Shown: positions 6,867 through 15,701, counted from the first letter of the stretch. The stretch is DNA of 36,579 bases from Acidobacteriota bacterium (GCA_025353165.1 JANXRE010000050.1:1-36579), one strand, 5' to 3'. Translations and numbers: made by a program. The notes: a model not told the origin generated them from the sequence alone.

Positions 6867-8858
6867 ATGACCATTCCGCCGCAACTGCGCACGGCGTACC
6901 GAAAGACGGGCAAGGCCGAGAAGGCTTTCTTCGTCCTGGCCATCCTGTACTTCGCGCTGCTGATCGCGGCTCCGTTAAGCGGGTGGTTCTCGTTTGTTCG
7001 CTTTCTGCTGGTGGTTACGACTTTCGTCGTGGCGTTCAAGCTGGCGCTGTTCGCCGTCAAGCGCTCGATTTGGCGGCTGAGGAACCGGCTGCTGGTGACG
7101 TACCTCTTTATTGCGGTGGTCCCGGTGACGCTGGTGGCGATGCTGGCCGCGCTGGGGGCCTGGGTGCTGACCAGCCAGTTCGCGCTGTACCTGGTGACTT
7201 CGGAACTGGACCGCCGGGTGGAAGCGCTGCGATTCGCGGCGTCCAACGTGGCGCGAACGGACATGGCGAACAGCGCGGCGATTGACCGGGCGTCGCATTT
7301 TGCCCAGACGCTGTTCCCGGGAATCGAGATCGTCTCCCAATCCGCCAAGGAGATCGTTCACTATCCCGCCGGTTCGCATCTGGAGCCACCCGGCACCGGC
7401 TTCAAGCCCGCGTCTGGGACCCGGATCCTGCTGAAGGACGGAAAATTCTACGGGTTCGCATACTCGAAATCCGAAGGGGCGAAGGTACTGGTGATGGCGC
7501 CCGTCACGGCGCATTACCTTTCCAACCTGATTCCTAAGCTGGGAGTGATGACGCTGTGGATCGCGGCGCCGAAGGGGGACAGGCAGCCGGGCGATAACGG
7601 TACCCGGTTCAGCAGCGGCGGCACCGAGCTGGCTCCGTCGCGGGAGCCTCCGGACCCGGCGCTGGTTATGCCGCCGAAGGCGTGGCGCGGCGACGTCGAA
7701 GTCCGCTGGTTGGCCCAAGTCCCGGTGACGCGGTGGGACGGCTCGGTAACCGGAACGATCCTGCAGGTGCGGTCGAGGCCGTCGGCGGTCTTCGCCGCGT
7801 TGTTCAGCCGCAAGAGCGACGAGCTGCAGGGCATCGTCCCAGTGTTGCTGATCACCGTTTCGATCCTGTTCATGGTGGTTGAGCTGGTGGCGCTGATTGT
7901 CGGGATCTCGATGACCCGTACCATCACGCGCGCCGTGCATCGCCTGTACGAAGCGACGCTGCGCGTTCAGGAAGGCGATTTCGGCCACCGCATCGCGGTG
8001 AAGGGCCGGGACCAGCTGGCGGAGCTCGGCCAGTCGTTCAACACGATGACCGAACGCATGCAGGAATTGCTGGTGGTGGCCAAGGAGAAGGAGCGGCTGC
8101 AGTCGGAGATTGAGATTGCGCGCGAGGTGCAGAACCAGCTCTACCCGAAGAAAGTGCCGGACATCAAGACGCTCCGGCTGACCGCGGTCTGCAAGCCGGC
8201 GCGGATGGTTTCGGGCGATTACTTCGACTACGAGTGCATTCACACGACCAGCGTCGCGAGCGCGGTGGGCGATGTGGCGGGCAAGGGGATTTCGGCGGCG
8301 CTTCTAATGGCCACGCTGCAATCGTCGCTGCGCACGGAGCTGCACGCGCTGGAGGTGGCCGGCGCGTCGGGAAACGGCGGCCCTCCGGTCGCGCTCTCGA
8401 CCTCGCAACTGGTCTCGCATCTGAACCAGCAGTTGTACTCGTATACTTCGCCGGAGAAATACGCGACTTTTTATCTGGCGATCTTCGACGAACCCGCGGG
8501 AGTGCTGACGTACACCAACGCGGGCCATCTGCCGCCGTTCCTGATCCGCAACGCGGAGGCGATCCGGTTAAACGTGGACGGGACGGTGGTGGGCGCTTTT
8601 CCGTTCGCGCAGTGGGAAGAGAGCCGGATCCGGCTGGAGCCCGGCGATCTGCTGGTGTGCTTCACGGACGGAGTGACGGAGCCGGAAAACGTGTATGGCG
8701 AGATGTTCGGGGAAGAACGATTGCTCGAGACGATCACGCGCAACGCGCACCGGCCGGAAAGCGAGATCATCGCGATCGTGACGGAAGCCGTGGAGCAATG
8801 GACGGGCTCGCCGGAGTTGCAGGACGATATGACGCTGCTGCTGGCGCGCCGCCTGTAG
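6867..8858 (+). CDS. Membrane-bound SpoIIE/RsbU-type protein phosphatase with HAMP domain
   Basis: From ATG 6867 the protein has 663 residues. Two N-terminal membrane segments (about 24-65) and a third at about 85-115 precede an extracytoplasmic sensor region; another segment lies near 325-350. A HAMP domain follows (SMTRTITRAVHRLYEATLRV, then EGDFGHRIAVKGRDQLAELG), then a coiled-coil linker (KEKERLQSEIEIAREVQNQL). The C-terminal PP2C/SpoIIE domain shows GDYFDYE, VGDVAGKGISAALLMA, YTNAGHLPPFL, LVCFTDGVTE and QDDMTLLLARR, which carry the metal-binding Asp residues. Such enzymes dephosphorylate anti-anti-sigma factors (partner switching) in response to stress; no partner gene is nearby. A GTG at 6852 lies inside the repeat and is less likely. 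The K+ channel gene follows by 29 bp. Confidence 0.9.
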   Translation: MTIPPQLRTAYRKTGKAEKAFFVLAILYFALLIAAPLSGWFSFVRFLLVVTTFVVAFKLALFAVKRSIWRLRNRLLVTYLFIAVVPVTLVAMLAALGAWVLTSQFALYLVTSELDRRVEALRFAASNVARTDMANSAAIDRASHFAQTLFPGIEIVSQSAKEIVHYPAGSHLEPPGTGFKPASGTRILLKDGKFYGFAYSKSEGAKVLVMAPVTAHYLSNLIPKLGVMTLWIAAPKGDRQPGDNGTRFSSGGTELAPSREPPDPALVMPPKAWRGDVEVRWLAQVPVTRWDGSVTGTILQVRSRPSAVFAALFSRKSDELQGIVPVLLITVSILFMVVELVALIVGISMTRTITRAVHRLYEATLRVQEGDFGHRIAVKGRDQLAELGQSFNTMTERMQELLVVAKEKERLQSEIEIAREVQNQLYPKKVPDIKTLRLTAVCKPARMVSGDYFDYECIHTTSVASAVGDVAGKGISAALLMATLQSSLRTELHALEVAGASGNGGPPVALSTSQLVSHLNQQLYSYTSPEKYATFYLAIFDEPAGVLTYTNAGHLPPFLIRNAEAIRLNVDGTVVGAFPFAQWEESRIRLEPGDLLVCFTDGVTEPENVYGEMFGEERLLETITRNAHRPESEIIAIVTEAVEQWTGSPELQDDMTLLLARRL

Positions 8859-8887
8859 GAGCTTGTTTTTCACTGCTGTAGGCCATC

Positions 8888-9898
8888 ATGGAACACATCC
8901 GAAAGCGGCTGGTATTCATCGCGGCCGCCATCGCCGTCACGCTGCTGGCGGGAACCGCGGGGTTCGTCGCCATCGAGGACTACCCGCCTTTCGACGCGTT
9001 TTACATGACGCTGACCACCATCTCGACGGTCGGGTACGCGGAAGTGCATCCGCTCAGCGATAAGGGACGGGTATTCAATTCGTTTCTGATCTTTTTTGGC
9101 GTCGCTACGATGTTCTTCGCGATCGGCGCCGTCACTCAAACCGCCATCGAACTCGAGTTGAACCAGTTTTTCGGCAAGCGCCGAACCAAGAACATGATTG
9201 ACAAACTGCGGGACCATTTCATCGTGTGCGGCTTTGGCCGGGTGGGCCGCGGGGCCGCCGAGGAACTTCTCCGCGCCGAAGTTCCCTTTGTGATCGTCGA
9301 CCACACGGAGGAGCGCGTTACGATGGCGCTCAAGCGCGGGATGCTGGCCGTGCTGGCCGACGCAACGCGCGACGAGACGCTGCGCGACGTGGGGATCACG
9401 CGGGCGAAGGGGTTAATCGCTACGCTCGCCTCGGACGCGGACAACCTGTTCGTGATTCTCTCGGCGAGGTCGATGAACGCGGGCCTGCAGCTCTCCGCGC
9501 GCGTGGCCGAGGAAGAAACCGAACAGAAGATGCGGCGCGCCGGCGCCAATTTCGTTTTCGCGCCGTACAACATCACGGGGCACCGCATGGCGCAGGCCAT
9601 GTTGCGGCCGCATGTCGCTCAGTTCCTGGACTTCGCGACGAAGGACAGCGATCTGAACGTGGTCATCGAGCAGGTGCAAGTGGCGGAGACCAGCGAATTT
9701 GCCGGACGGTCGCTGGCGCAATTGCAACTGCGGCGCGATCTCGGGGTGATCGTGCTGGCTATCCGGCGCGCGGAGGGGACCATGAATTTCAATCCGCCGG
9801 CGGACGCGGTGATCGGGCGCGGCGATTTTCTCATTGCGATGGGCGAGCCGGAGAATTTGCGGCGCCTGGAGCGGCTGCTGACGGAGGTGGATGCGTGA
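8888..9898 (+). CDS. Two-TM potassium channel with RCK (TrkA-N/TrkA-C) domains
   Basis: The 336-residue protein has a membrane helix (about 8-28), a pore loop with the selectivity filter TVGYAE (47-52), and a second helix (about 65-90). It then has an RCK domain with the nucleotide-binding glycines HFIVCGFGRVGRGAAEEL (about 109-126) and a TrkA-C domain at the end. This is the MthK-like layout of ligand-gated prokaryotic K+ channels, which work as tetramers with an octameric gating ring. The usual filter is TVGYGD or TVGYGE; here the second Gly is Ala. The stop overlaps the GTG start of the next gene (GTGA). Confidence 0.88.
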   Translation: MEHIRKRLVFIAAAIAVTLLAGTAGFVAIEDYPPFDAFYMTLTTISTVGYAEVHPLSDKGRVFNSFLIFFGVATMFFAIGAVTQTAIELELNQFFGKRRTKNMIDKLRDHFIVCGFGRVGRGAAEELLRAEVPFVIVDHTEERVTMALKRGMLAVLADATRDETLRDVGITRAKGLIATLASDADNLFVILSARSMNAGLQLSARVAEEETEQKMRRAGANFVFAPYNITGHRMAQAMLRPHVAQFLDFATKDSDLNVVIEQVQVAETSEFAGRSLAQLQLRRDLGVIVLAIRRAEGTMNFNPPADAVIGRGDFLIAMGEPENLRRLERLLTEVDA

Positions 9899-11394
9899 AG
9901 CTGCTGACTGCCGCGGAAATGCGCGAGGTGGACCGGGCGACCATCGAGCAGGGAATTCCCGGGATCGTGCTGATGGAGAACGCCGGGCACCGGGTGGTGG
10001 AGTTTCTCCAACGGCGGTACAGCCCGCTGCGGGAACAACGCATCGTGATTCTGTGCGGACGGGGGAACAACGGCGGCGACGGCTTCGCGATTGCGCGACA
10101 ACTACACACTCGCTTTCAACCGGGCAGCCTGGACGTGGTGCTGGCCGGCTCGGCGTCGGATCTGCACGGCGAGGCGGCGGACGCCTATCGCATGTGGCTG
10201 AGCTGCGGCGGTTCGGTACAGGGCCTCGCGCCCGCAATGCAGTCGGCGACGATTGTCGTCGACGCACTGCTGGGGACGGGGATGAAAGGCCCCGCCACGG
10301 GCGATATGCTCGGCCTGATTCGCGAGATCAACAATGGCTTTCCGCTGGCTGACATTGTGTCGGTGGATATTCCGTCGGGGATGACGAGCGACGGTCCGAT
10401 GTTCGAGGGCGAGTGTGTTTGCGCCGATGCGACCGTGACCTTCACCGCTCTCAAGGTGGGGCTGGCGGTCGGGCCGAACTACGAGCGGTGCGGGGAACTG
10501 ATAGTCGGCGAGATCGGCAGCCGGAAGTCGCTGTACGGGAATGTGCCGTTGAACATGACGGACCGCGGGGAACTTGCGGACCTGTTCCTTCCACGCGCGC
10601 GCAATTCGAACAAGGGGATGTACGGCCACGCGCTGGTAGTCGCGGGCGGCCCGGGCAAGAGCGGCGCCGCGGCGATGGCGGGCCTCTCCGCGCTGCGCGT
10701 GGGCGCGGGACTGGTAACGGTGGCATCCGGCGAATCGGCGCTGCCGGCGATCTCTTCGCACTCTCCGGAACTGATGACCGAAGCGGTGCGGAATGCCGGC
10801 GATGTGGTGCGGCTTGCGAACGGCAAGACGGTGGTGGCAATCGGTCCGGGGATGGGGACCGCGCCGGAAACGGTGGCCCTGGTGCGGACTGTTTTCGATG
10901 GGCTGGGTCTTCCTCTAGTGGTCGACGCGGACGGACTGAACGTTCTCGGAGGCTTGGATTTTAGGGGTGCCGGCGCTCCGCGCATTCTGACGCCTCATCC
11001 CGGCGAGATGTCGCGGCTGACCGGGCTCGCGACGGCCGACGTGCAGAAAGACAGGTTGGGTTGCGCGCGCAAATTCGCCGTCGCGCGGAACGTTTGCGTG
11101 GCGCTGAAGGGCGACCGCACGGTGATCGCGTTTCCCGATGGAAGGGCGTGGATCAATCCGACCGGCAGTGCCGCGATGGCGACCGGCGGGACCGGCGACG
11201 TCTTGACGGGGATGATTGCCGGCCTGATCGCGCAATTCCCGGACGATTGGGAGCGGGCGGTTCTGGCGGCGGTTTGGCTGCATGGGCGCGCCGGAGAACT
11301 GGGCGCGCGCGAGATTGGCGAGAAGTCGCTGATTGCCACCGATCTGCTGCGATTCCTTCCCGAGGCGATGCGTGAATTTTCGAACGTCGAGTGA
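9895..11394 (+). CDS. nnrD: Bifunctional NAD(P)H-hydrate epimerase / ADP-dependent NAD(P)H-hydrate dehydratase
   Basis: This is a metabolite-repair enzyme: the N-terminal NnrE (YjeF_N) domain interconverts the R and S epimers of hydrated NAD(P)H, and the C-terminal NnrD (YjeF_C, ribokinase-like) domain dehydrates the S form using ADP. From GTG 9895 it has 499 residues, near the normal size of the fusion. The N-domain has AAEMREVDRATIEQG, PGIVLMENAG and CGRGNNGGDGFAIARQL. The C-domain has NKGMYGHALVVAGGPGKSGA, LTPHPGEMSRL and ATGGTGDVLTGMIAGL, the last holding the ADP/Mg site. The GTG start overlaps the channel stop and gives the canonical N-terminus VKLLTAAEMREVD. tsaE follows with a 23-bp overlap, an adjacency seen in many bacteria. 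Confidence 0.93.
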   Translation: MKLLTAAEMREVDRATIEQGIPGIVLMENAGHRVVEFLQRRYSPLREQRIVILCGRGNNGGDGFAIARQLHTRFQPGSLDVVLAGSASDLHGEAADAYRMWLSCGGSVQGLAPAMQSATIVVDALLGTGMKGPATGDMLGLIREINNGFPLADIVSVDIPSGMTSDGPMFEGECVCADATVTFTALKVGLAVGPNYERCGELIVGEIGSRKSLYGNVPLNMTDRGELADLFLPRARNSNKGMYGHALVVAGGPGKSGAAAMAGLSALRVGAGLVTVASGESALPAISSHSPELMTEAVRNAGDVVRLANGKTVVAIGPGMGTAPETVALVRTVFDGLGLPLVVDADGLNVLGGLDFRGAGAPRILTPHPGEMSRLTGLATADVQKDRLGCARKFAVARNVCVALKGDRTVIAFPDGRAWINPTGSAAMATGGTGDVLTGMIAGLIAQFPDDWERAVLAAVWLHGRAGELGAREIGEKSLIATDLLRFLPEAMREFSNVE

Positions 11395-11815
11395 GGAGGA
11401 GACGGTCGCGCTCGGCCGCTCGCTGGCGCGTCTTCTTCCCGCGAAGGCGGCGGTGCTGCTGATCGGCAACTTGGGGGCGGGGAAGACGACGCTCGCGCGG
11501 GGGATCGTCGAGGGGTTGGAGGCGGCGTCCGCGGACGATGTTTCGAGCCCGACGTTCACACTGATTCACGAGTACGGCGATCGCGTTTACCACGTCGATC
11601 TGTACCGGCTGGAGACCGAAGCCGAACTAGCCACTCTGGGCCTGGAAGAAATCTTCGACCGCGACGCAATTGTGCTGATCGAGTGGGGCGAGCGGTTCCC
11701 GGAGCGGATGCCGGCGGACCGGATCGAGATCCGGATTGAGGCGGTGGGGGAAGATGGGCGGGTGATCACGGTCGATGGACTGCCGCTCAGGCCATCCGGC
11801 GAAGCTCGAACGTGA
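11372..11815 (+). CDS. tsaE: tRNA t6A biosynthesis ATPase TsaE
   Basis: TsaE is the ATPase of the TsaBDE complex that makes N6-threonylcarbamoyladenosine at position 37 of ANN-decoding tRNAs. From GTG 11372 it has 147 residues, the usual length. It has the early TSSEEETVALGRSLA motif, the P-loop GNLGAGKTT (32-40), the family motif SSPTFTLIHEY, VYHVDLYRL and VLIEWGERFPE. The start gives a 23-bp overlap with nnrD. Its 3' end overlaps the 3' end of the RES toxin remnant on the other strand by 29 bp. Confidence 0.93.
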   Translation: MNFRTSSEEETVALGRSLARLLPAKAAVLLIGNLGAGKTTLARGIVEGLEAASADDVSSPTFTLIHEYGDRVYHVDLYRLETEAELATLGLEEIFDRDAIVLIEWGERFPERMPADRIEIRIEAVGEDGRVITVDGLPLRPSGEART

Positions 11816-11988
11816 ACGGCTCAATTTGTACAATGGCTGCTTCGAATCCGGCTGCTTCAGGATAGAGAATGACGTTGTGCTCCGGCGGTAAGATCACCGG
11901 CGGCACGATCCAGACGGGCGCCATAACGTTTCGCTCCCTCCCCATCGAGGCCGGCGTAACGGCGGTGCACAAGCCGGTATGCCGTCAT
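11787..11988 (-). pseudogene. RES-domain toxin remnant with internal deletion
   Basis: The gene starts at ATG 11988, overlapping the antitoxin stop (ATGA), and reads MTAYRLVHRRYAGLDGEGAK then RYGARL. That is the N-terminus of a RES toxin, with the conserved G-E-G-A-x-x-Y-G-x-R motif. After about 27 codons the frame changes, and the next readable part is VWIVPPVILPPEHNVILYP and FTFELRR, the C-terminus of the same family, ending at 11787. The middle (about 90-100 residues, including most of the NAD-degrading core) is missing. RES toxins deplete NAD+, and their partner is an Xre antitoxin. The remnant cannot be active. Confidence 0.7.
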
Positions 11989-12173
11989 ACGTAGATTCCG
12001 TGATCGATACGGCCAAGCTCATCTTCAACTTCATCGATTTGCGCGGCGGCGATCAGCGAGTGAAGAATGCGGTCAGCGAGAGCGCCGCGGGGAGAGTCGA
12101 GCCAGTCGCTCGCTTTGGCCCAGGATCGGCACGTTGCAAGCGCATGAGTCATAACCGCTTCGACGCGCGCAAC
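11985..12173 (-). pseudogene. Xre/MbcA-type antitoxin remnant (C-terminal part only)
   Basis: The minus-strand frame reads ARVEAVMTHALATCRSWAKA, then DWLDSPRGAL and VEDELGRIDHGIYV before the stop at 11985. This is the C-terminal toxin-binding domain of Xre/ParS/MbcA antitoxins, which typically ends in L-G-R-I-x-x-G-x-x. The N-terminal DNA-binding half is absent: upstream of about 12173 the strand is occupied by the start of the membrane-protein gene on the other strand. The ATGA overlap with the RES remnant is the normal operon structure of an Xre-RES pair. Confidence 0.6.
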
Positions 12174-12197
12174 CTGGTGGGATAATCGGAATCGGAA

Positions 12198-13670
12198 TTG
12201 ATCAAACTTACCGAGCGAACCATCGCGATCCTCATCGCCACCCTCGTCATTCTCATTTGCGCTCCGTTCTGGGTGCTGCCGCACATCCCGACTCAGGACG
12301 GGCCGGCGCACATGAACTCTTCGGCGATTCTGGCCTGGTACGGTTCCGTTCCGGAATTCCATCAGTATTTCCGTATTCACTTCAACCCGGCGGGGAACCT
12401 GCTTTCTCACGCCCTGTGCGCGGTGTTCATCCGGCTGTTCGATCCGGCTACGGCGGAACGCCTCATCCTGACGATCTACGTTGTGCTGTTCCCAATCGCT
12501 GTCTGGTTCGCCTTGAAGCCCATCTCGCAATATCCGGGAGCATTTGCGCTGGCATCGCTGCCTTTCGCGAACAACTATTTCCTGCACATGGGCTTCTGGA
12601 ACTTCTACTACGGCGTCATCTGTTTTTTCATCGGAGTCGGCGTATATTTGCGATGGCGCGGGTGGAAACGTCTCGCGGCGCTCACCGCGAGCTGCGCCGT
12701 CGCGTTCCTGTTCCATGTGGCCGCGCTGGCGGCGCTGATGATCGTCACCGTGGGGTTCGGCGTTGTGGAAGGCTTCCGCATGCGGCGGGAGCAGCGGCAG
12801 GACGCGTGGAAGCCGCTGGCGGTTGCCGTGGTTGCCCCGCTGCCCGCGTTATTTGTGTTCCTACCTTGGCTGCTGCAGTCCGGCCAGACGGCCCTGGTCC
12901 CGAGCGAACCGACGCTGTGGATGCGGCTCCGCGCCCTATTCGGCATGACGTTCCTCGCCGCGTACGGCGAGCGGGAGCTGCCTCTGCTAGTGGCCATGGC
13001 GCTCACTTTCGCCGGCTTCGCGATCCTGAAAATCCGCGCCAGGCTGCGCGGCGGTGCGCCGCGTCCGGCCGATGTGTTCCTGTTCGCCGCGGCGTTCTTC
13101 GCCGTCCTCGGCGTGGTGGCCCCCGATCATGTCGGCGACAGCGATTACGTCCTGGTCCGGCTGTACTTCTTCGCGTGGATCTGCCTGTTCCTGTGGCTCG
13201 CCGCGCAATCGTGGTCGGCGCGCGGGCGGGCCGCCGTGTGCGCCGCCGGCATGCTGTTCGCGGGCGCTCAATTGTGGGTGCGGTATCCCGAGTACCGGTA
13301 TTGGTCGAGCCAGATCGAACAGTTCGACCGGCTCGGAGCGCTCATCCCGAGGAATGCCTTGTACGCTTCGATCAACCTGGATCGGAGGTCGCCTCGAATC
13401 TCGCCCGTGCTTCACGCCGCGGATTCGTTCGGCTTGAAGCCGGCGGTAAATCTGAGCCTATACCAGGCCTCGGCGAGCCATTTCAGCGTCAGCTACCTGG
13501 CGGCGGCCCGTCAGGCGAAGCCCGAGTTCATCCTGATTCAGGCTCCCCTGGATGGCGCATTTTCATGGGTGGACGCCGGGCCCGCGTTTGCGGACCGGGT
13601 ACGGGGCTACACGCTCGCGGGCGTTTCCGGAGTCGGCCGTCTGCGCCTCTACCGAGCCGTGAAAGACTAG
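12198..13670 (+). CDS. Polytopic membrane protein, possible GT-C-type glycosyltransferase
   Basis: The 490-residue protein has about ten hydrophobic segments (the first at 8-28) and a soluble C-terminal part from about 370. The first outer loop has PTQDGPAHMNSSAILAWY. An acidic residue in that loop is typical of GT-C glycosyltransferases, which transfer sugars from polyprenyl-phosphate carriers outside the membrane. The assignment is a fold-level guess and the substrate cannot be read. No ATG lies near the start; TTG 12198 is preceded by a weak CGGAA site and gives a normal membrane leader. The gene begins just beside the truncated antitoxin, so the region may be a recombination junction. The next 1 kb holds only pseudogenes. 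Confidence 0.6.
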   Translation: MIKLTERTIAILIATLVILICAPFWVLPHIPTQDGPAHMNSSAILAWYGSVPEFHQYFRIHFNPAGNLLSHALCAVFIRLFDPATAERLILTIYVVLFPIAVWFALKPISQYPGAFALASLPFANNYFLHMGFWNFYYGVICFFIGVGVYLRWRGWKRLAALTASCAVAFLFHVAALAALMIVTVGFGVVEGFRMRREQRQDAWKPLAVAVVAPLPALFVFLPWLLQSGQTALVPSEPTLWMRLRALFGMTFLAAYGERELPLLVAMALTFAGFAILKIRARLRGGAPRPADVFLFAAAFFAVLGVVAPDHVGDSDYVLVRLYFFAWICLFLWLAAQSWSARGRAAVCAAGMLFAGAQLWVRYPEYRYWSSQIEQFDRLGALIPRNALYASINLDRRSPRISPVLHAADSFGLKPAVNLSLYQASASHFSVSYLAAARQAKPEFILIQAPLDGAFSWVDAGPAFADRVRGYTLAGVSGVGRLRLYRAVKD

Positions 13671-13779
13671 TACCGTACCCGGTTATCTTGAATTCCTCGA
13701 CGGGGCTCGTAACCATAGAGCGGGAGCGTGTCGCTACCGCGCGTGGTTACAAATCGCAAAATCGCAAACATGCAAGGAC

Positions 13780-14150
13780 GGATTCCGATGCTGGCAACCA
13801 AGCCATGGAGTGGGCAAGGGCAGACCGCCACGGTTGTTGCGCAGAAACAGCTGGACTTGGCTTTCCACGCAGCCAGTTGGAGGAAGACTACCTGGAGAGC
13901 GGGAAGGCAGACAAGCATGGACGTCGCGTTTCACTGCGCTACGTACGGCCCATCGGGATCATGAGCGAGCAGAACCCGATGCCGCTCCGGGAATGTCCGA
14001 GGCCGAACTGCTGCTTGAGTTCCTCATAGTCCCGTTCGATGGTTGGCGAGGCTTCCATCATCACGCCACTCAGTGTATTGCGGTGTAAGGCTTCCTCGTA
14101 GCGGAGAGAAGCCGTTTTTCCCCCTCTGCCCGGCCCCGCGGGTCGCGTCC
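13780..14150 (+). pseudogene. IS701-like transposase remnant with an internal inversion
   Basis: Pieces of an IS701-type DDE transposase are readable in several plus-strand frames: KPWSG and GKGRPPRLLRR near 13800-13840, ASWRKTTWRAG near 13870-13905, SRFTALRTAHRDHERAEP near 13928-13980, and GWRGFHHHATQCIAV, a stop, then GFLVAERSRFSPSAR from 14041 to about 14125. The piece that should come just before GWRGFHHH is instead found on the minus strand (IERDYEELKQQFGLGH, about 13991-14040). The order and strand show frameshifts, deletion and a local inversion of about 50 bp. No terminal inverted repeats were found. Confidence 0.7.
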
Positions 14151-14171
14151 GCCCCGAACGTCATAACCCGC

Positions 14172-14701
14172 ACTCGGCAAGTCGGCTATTTCCGTAATTG
14201 CGGGTCCGAACGGCTCCGGCAAGAGCCCGCTTACTTCATCCATCTTTTTTGAGGGCAGCGAGAACCTGATTGATCCCGACGCGATTGCCCGAAGCATGGA
14301 TCCTTCGCTGCCGGGCGCTGCTCCTGAATCGTCAGAACTTCGCACTGGAAACTACGCTGGTGGGCCCTGGAGCAATCTCCATAATGCGCGAAGAAAAGAG
14401 TGCTGGGCACGAGACTTTCCTCGTGTATGTTGCCTTGGGCGATTCGGAGTTGCACATCGAACGGATGCGCCTTCGAGTTGCCCAAGGCGGTCACGACATT
14501 CCCGCCGCCGATGTTCGCCGGCGATTTATCCGGCGCATGATGCGCGCTCCGGAGGCTCCTAGGATGGCCGGCGAATCGGTCATCCTCGACAATTCAGGCC
14601 TTCCCCCTGTGCGAATGCTCATGCGGAAGAGTGGAAGCATCTCTTGGCGGGCAGAGATCCTGCCGGGATGGGTTCAGCAGCTAGCCAGACTCCTCGAATG
14701 A
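14172..14701 (+). pseudogene. Zeta-toxin-like P-loop ATPase (COG4185 type) remnant
   Basis: The first part (about 14181-14320) reads ISVIAGPNGSGKSPLTSS and ENLIDPDAIARSMDPSLPGA, which is the Walker A region and the next motif of COG4185/zeta-like ATPases. The reading then moves to another frame (14270-14701): RCRALLLNRQNFALETTLVG, FLVYVALGDSELHIERM, LRVAQGGHDIPAADVRRR, and VILDNSG near the end. These are the remaining family motifs in the right order. A deletion plus frameshift lies around 14310-14325, no start codon is found upstream (an in-frame TAA precedes the P-loop region), and the Walker A Thr/Ser is Pro (GKSP). Zeta-like proteins phosphorylate sugar-nucleotide or similar small substrates and are often toxins. 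This copy is dead. Confidence 0.7.
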
Positions 14702-14709
14702 TAGGCGCC

Positions 14710-15681
14710 TCAGCCGAGCAGTCGCGCGGCGTCCTTCGCGAAGTAGGTCAGGATGATATCCGCCCCCGCGCGGTGGATGCACGTTAGCGATTCCAGAATC
14801 GCCCGGTTGTGATCCAGCCAGCCGTTGCGCACCGCCGCCATGATCATGCTGAATTCGCCGCTCACCTGGTACGCCGCGATCGGCACCGGGAACTCTTCCC
14901 GAGCCATGCGAATGATGTCGAGATACGGCATGGCCGGCTTCACCATCAGCATATCGGCGCCTTCTTCCAGGTCCAGTTGCATCTCGTGCAGCGCCTCGCG
15001 CGAGTTTGCCGGATCCATCTGATAGCTGCGCCGGTCGCCGAACTGCGGCGCCGATTCCGCGGCCTCCCGAAACGGGCCGTAAAACACCGAAGCGTACTTC
15101 GCGGCATACGAGAGTATCGGCGTCTTTTGGAATCCGTGATCGTCCAGGCACTTTCGAATTGCCCCGACGCGGCCGTCCATCATGTCGGAAGGCGCGACGA
15201 TATCCGCGCCCGCCTGCGCATGCGAGAGCGCCGCGGCGGAAAGCCATTCGAGAGTCGTGTCGTTGTCCACGTCGCCGTCGACGATCTTTCCGCAATGGCC
15301 GTGGCTGGTGTATTCGCAGTTGCAGACATCGGTGATCACCAGCAGTTTGGGATGCTCGTTCTTGATCGCCCGAATAGCCTGCTGCACGATGCCGTCTTCC
15401 GCGTAGGCGCCGGAAGCGAATTCATCCTTCGCGTCCGGAATCCCGAAGAGAATGATGCCGCCGATGCCGAGTGAAACCGCTTCCGCACATTCCTTCAGCA
15501 GTTCATCGACGGACAACTGGTAGTTGCCCGGCATCGACCCGATCTCTTTCCGCACGCCCTTGCCAGGCACGACGAACAGCGGATAAATGAACTGAGTGGG
15601 GGCGAGCTTCGTCTCGCGAACAAGCGACCGCATCGCCTCGGAAGCGCGCAGCCTGCGCTTCCGGTGAACGGGGAATGCCAT
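14710..15681 (-). CDS. hemB: Delta-aminolevulinic acid dehydratase (porphobilinogen synthase)
   Basis: HemB condenses two 5-aminolevulinates to porphobilinogen for haem and other tetrapyrroles. The protein has 323 residues, the normal length. The zinc-binding cysteines are in [13 protein letters not shown] (C120, C122, C130), so this is the Zn-type enzyme. The two Schiff-base lysines lie in [15 protein letters not shown] (K195) and [12 protein letters not shown] (K248). The ATG at 15681 has a fair ribosome site (CTGGAG). It lies 20 bp after the Gfo/Idh/MocA gene on the same strand, so the two may be co-transcribed, although their functions are unrelated. Confidence 0.96.
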   Translation of the reverse strand: MAFPVHRKRRLRASEAMRSLVRETKLAPTQFIYPLFVVPGKGVRKEIGSMPGNYQLSVDELLKECAEAVSLGIGGIILFGIPDAKDEFASGAYAEDGIVQQAIRAIKNEHPKLLVITDVCNCEYTSHGHCGKIVDGDVDNDTTLEWLSAAALSHAQAGADIVAPSDMMDGRVGAIRKCLDDHGFQKTPILSYAAKYASVFYGPFREAAESAPQFGDRRSYQMDPANSREALHEMQLDLEEGADMLMVKPAMPYLDIIRMAREEFPVPIAAYQVSGEFSMIMAAVRNGWLDHNRAILESLTCIHRAGADIILTYFAKDAARLLG

Positions 15682-15701
15682 AAGCTCCAGGATAGCGCCG
15701 G

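Noticed and set aside
6975-8243. A 422-codon minus-strand frame
   Set aside because: It is antisense to the SpoIIE-type phosphatase and is rich in Arg, His and Gln with no family motif, as expected for a shadow frame.
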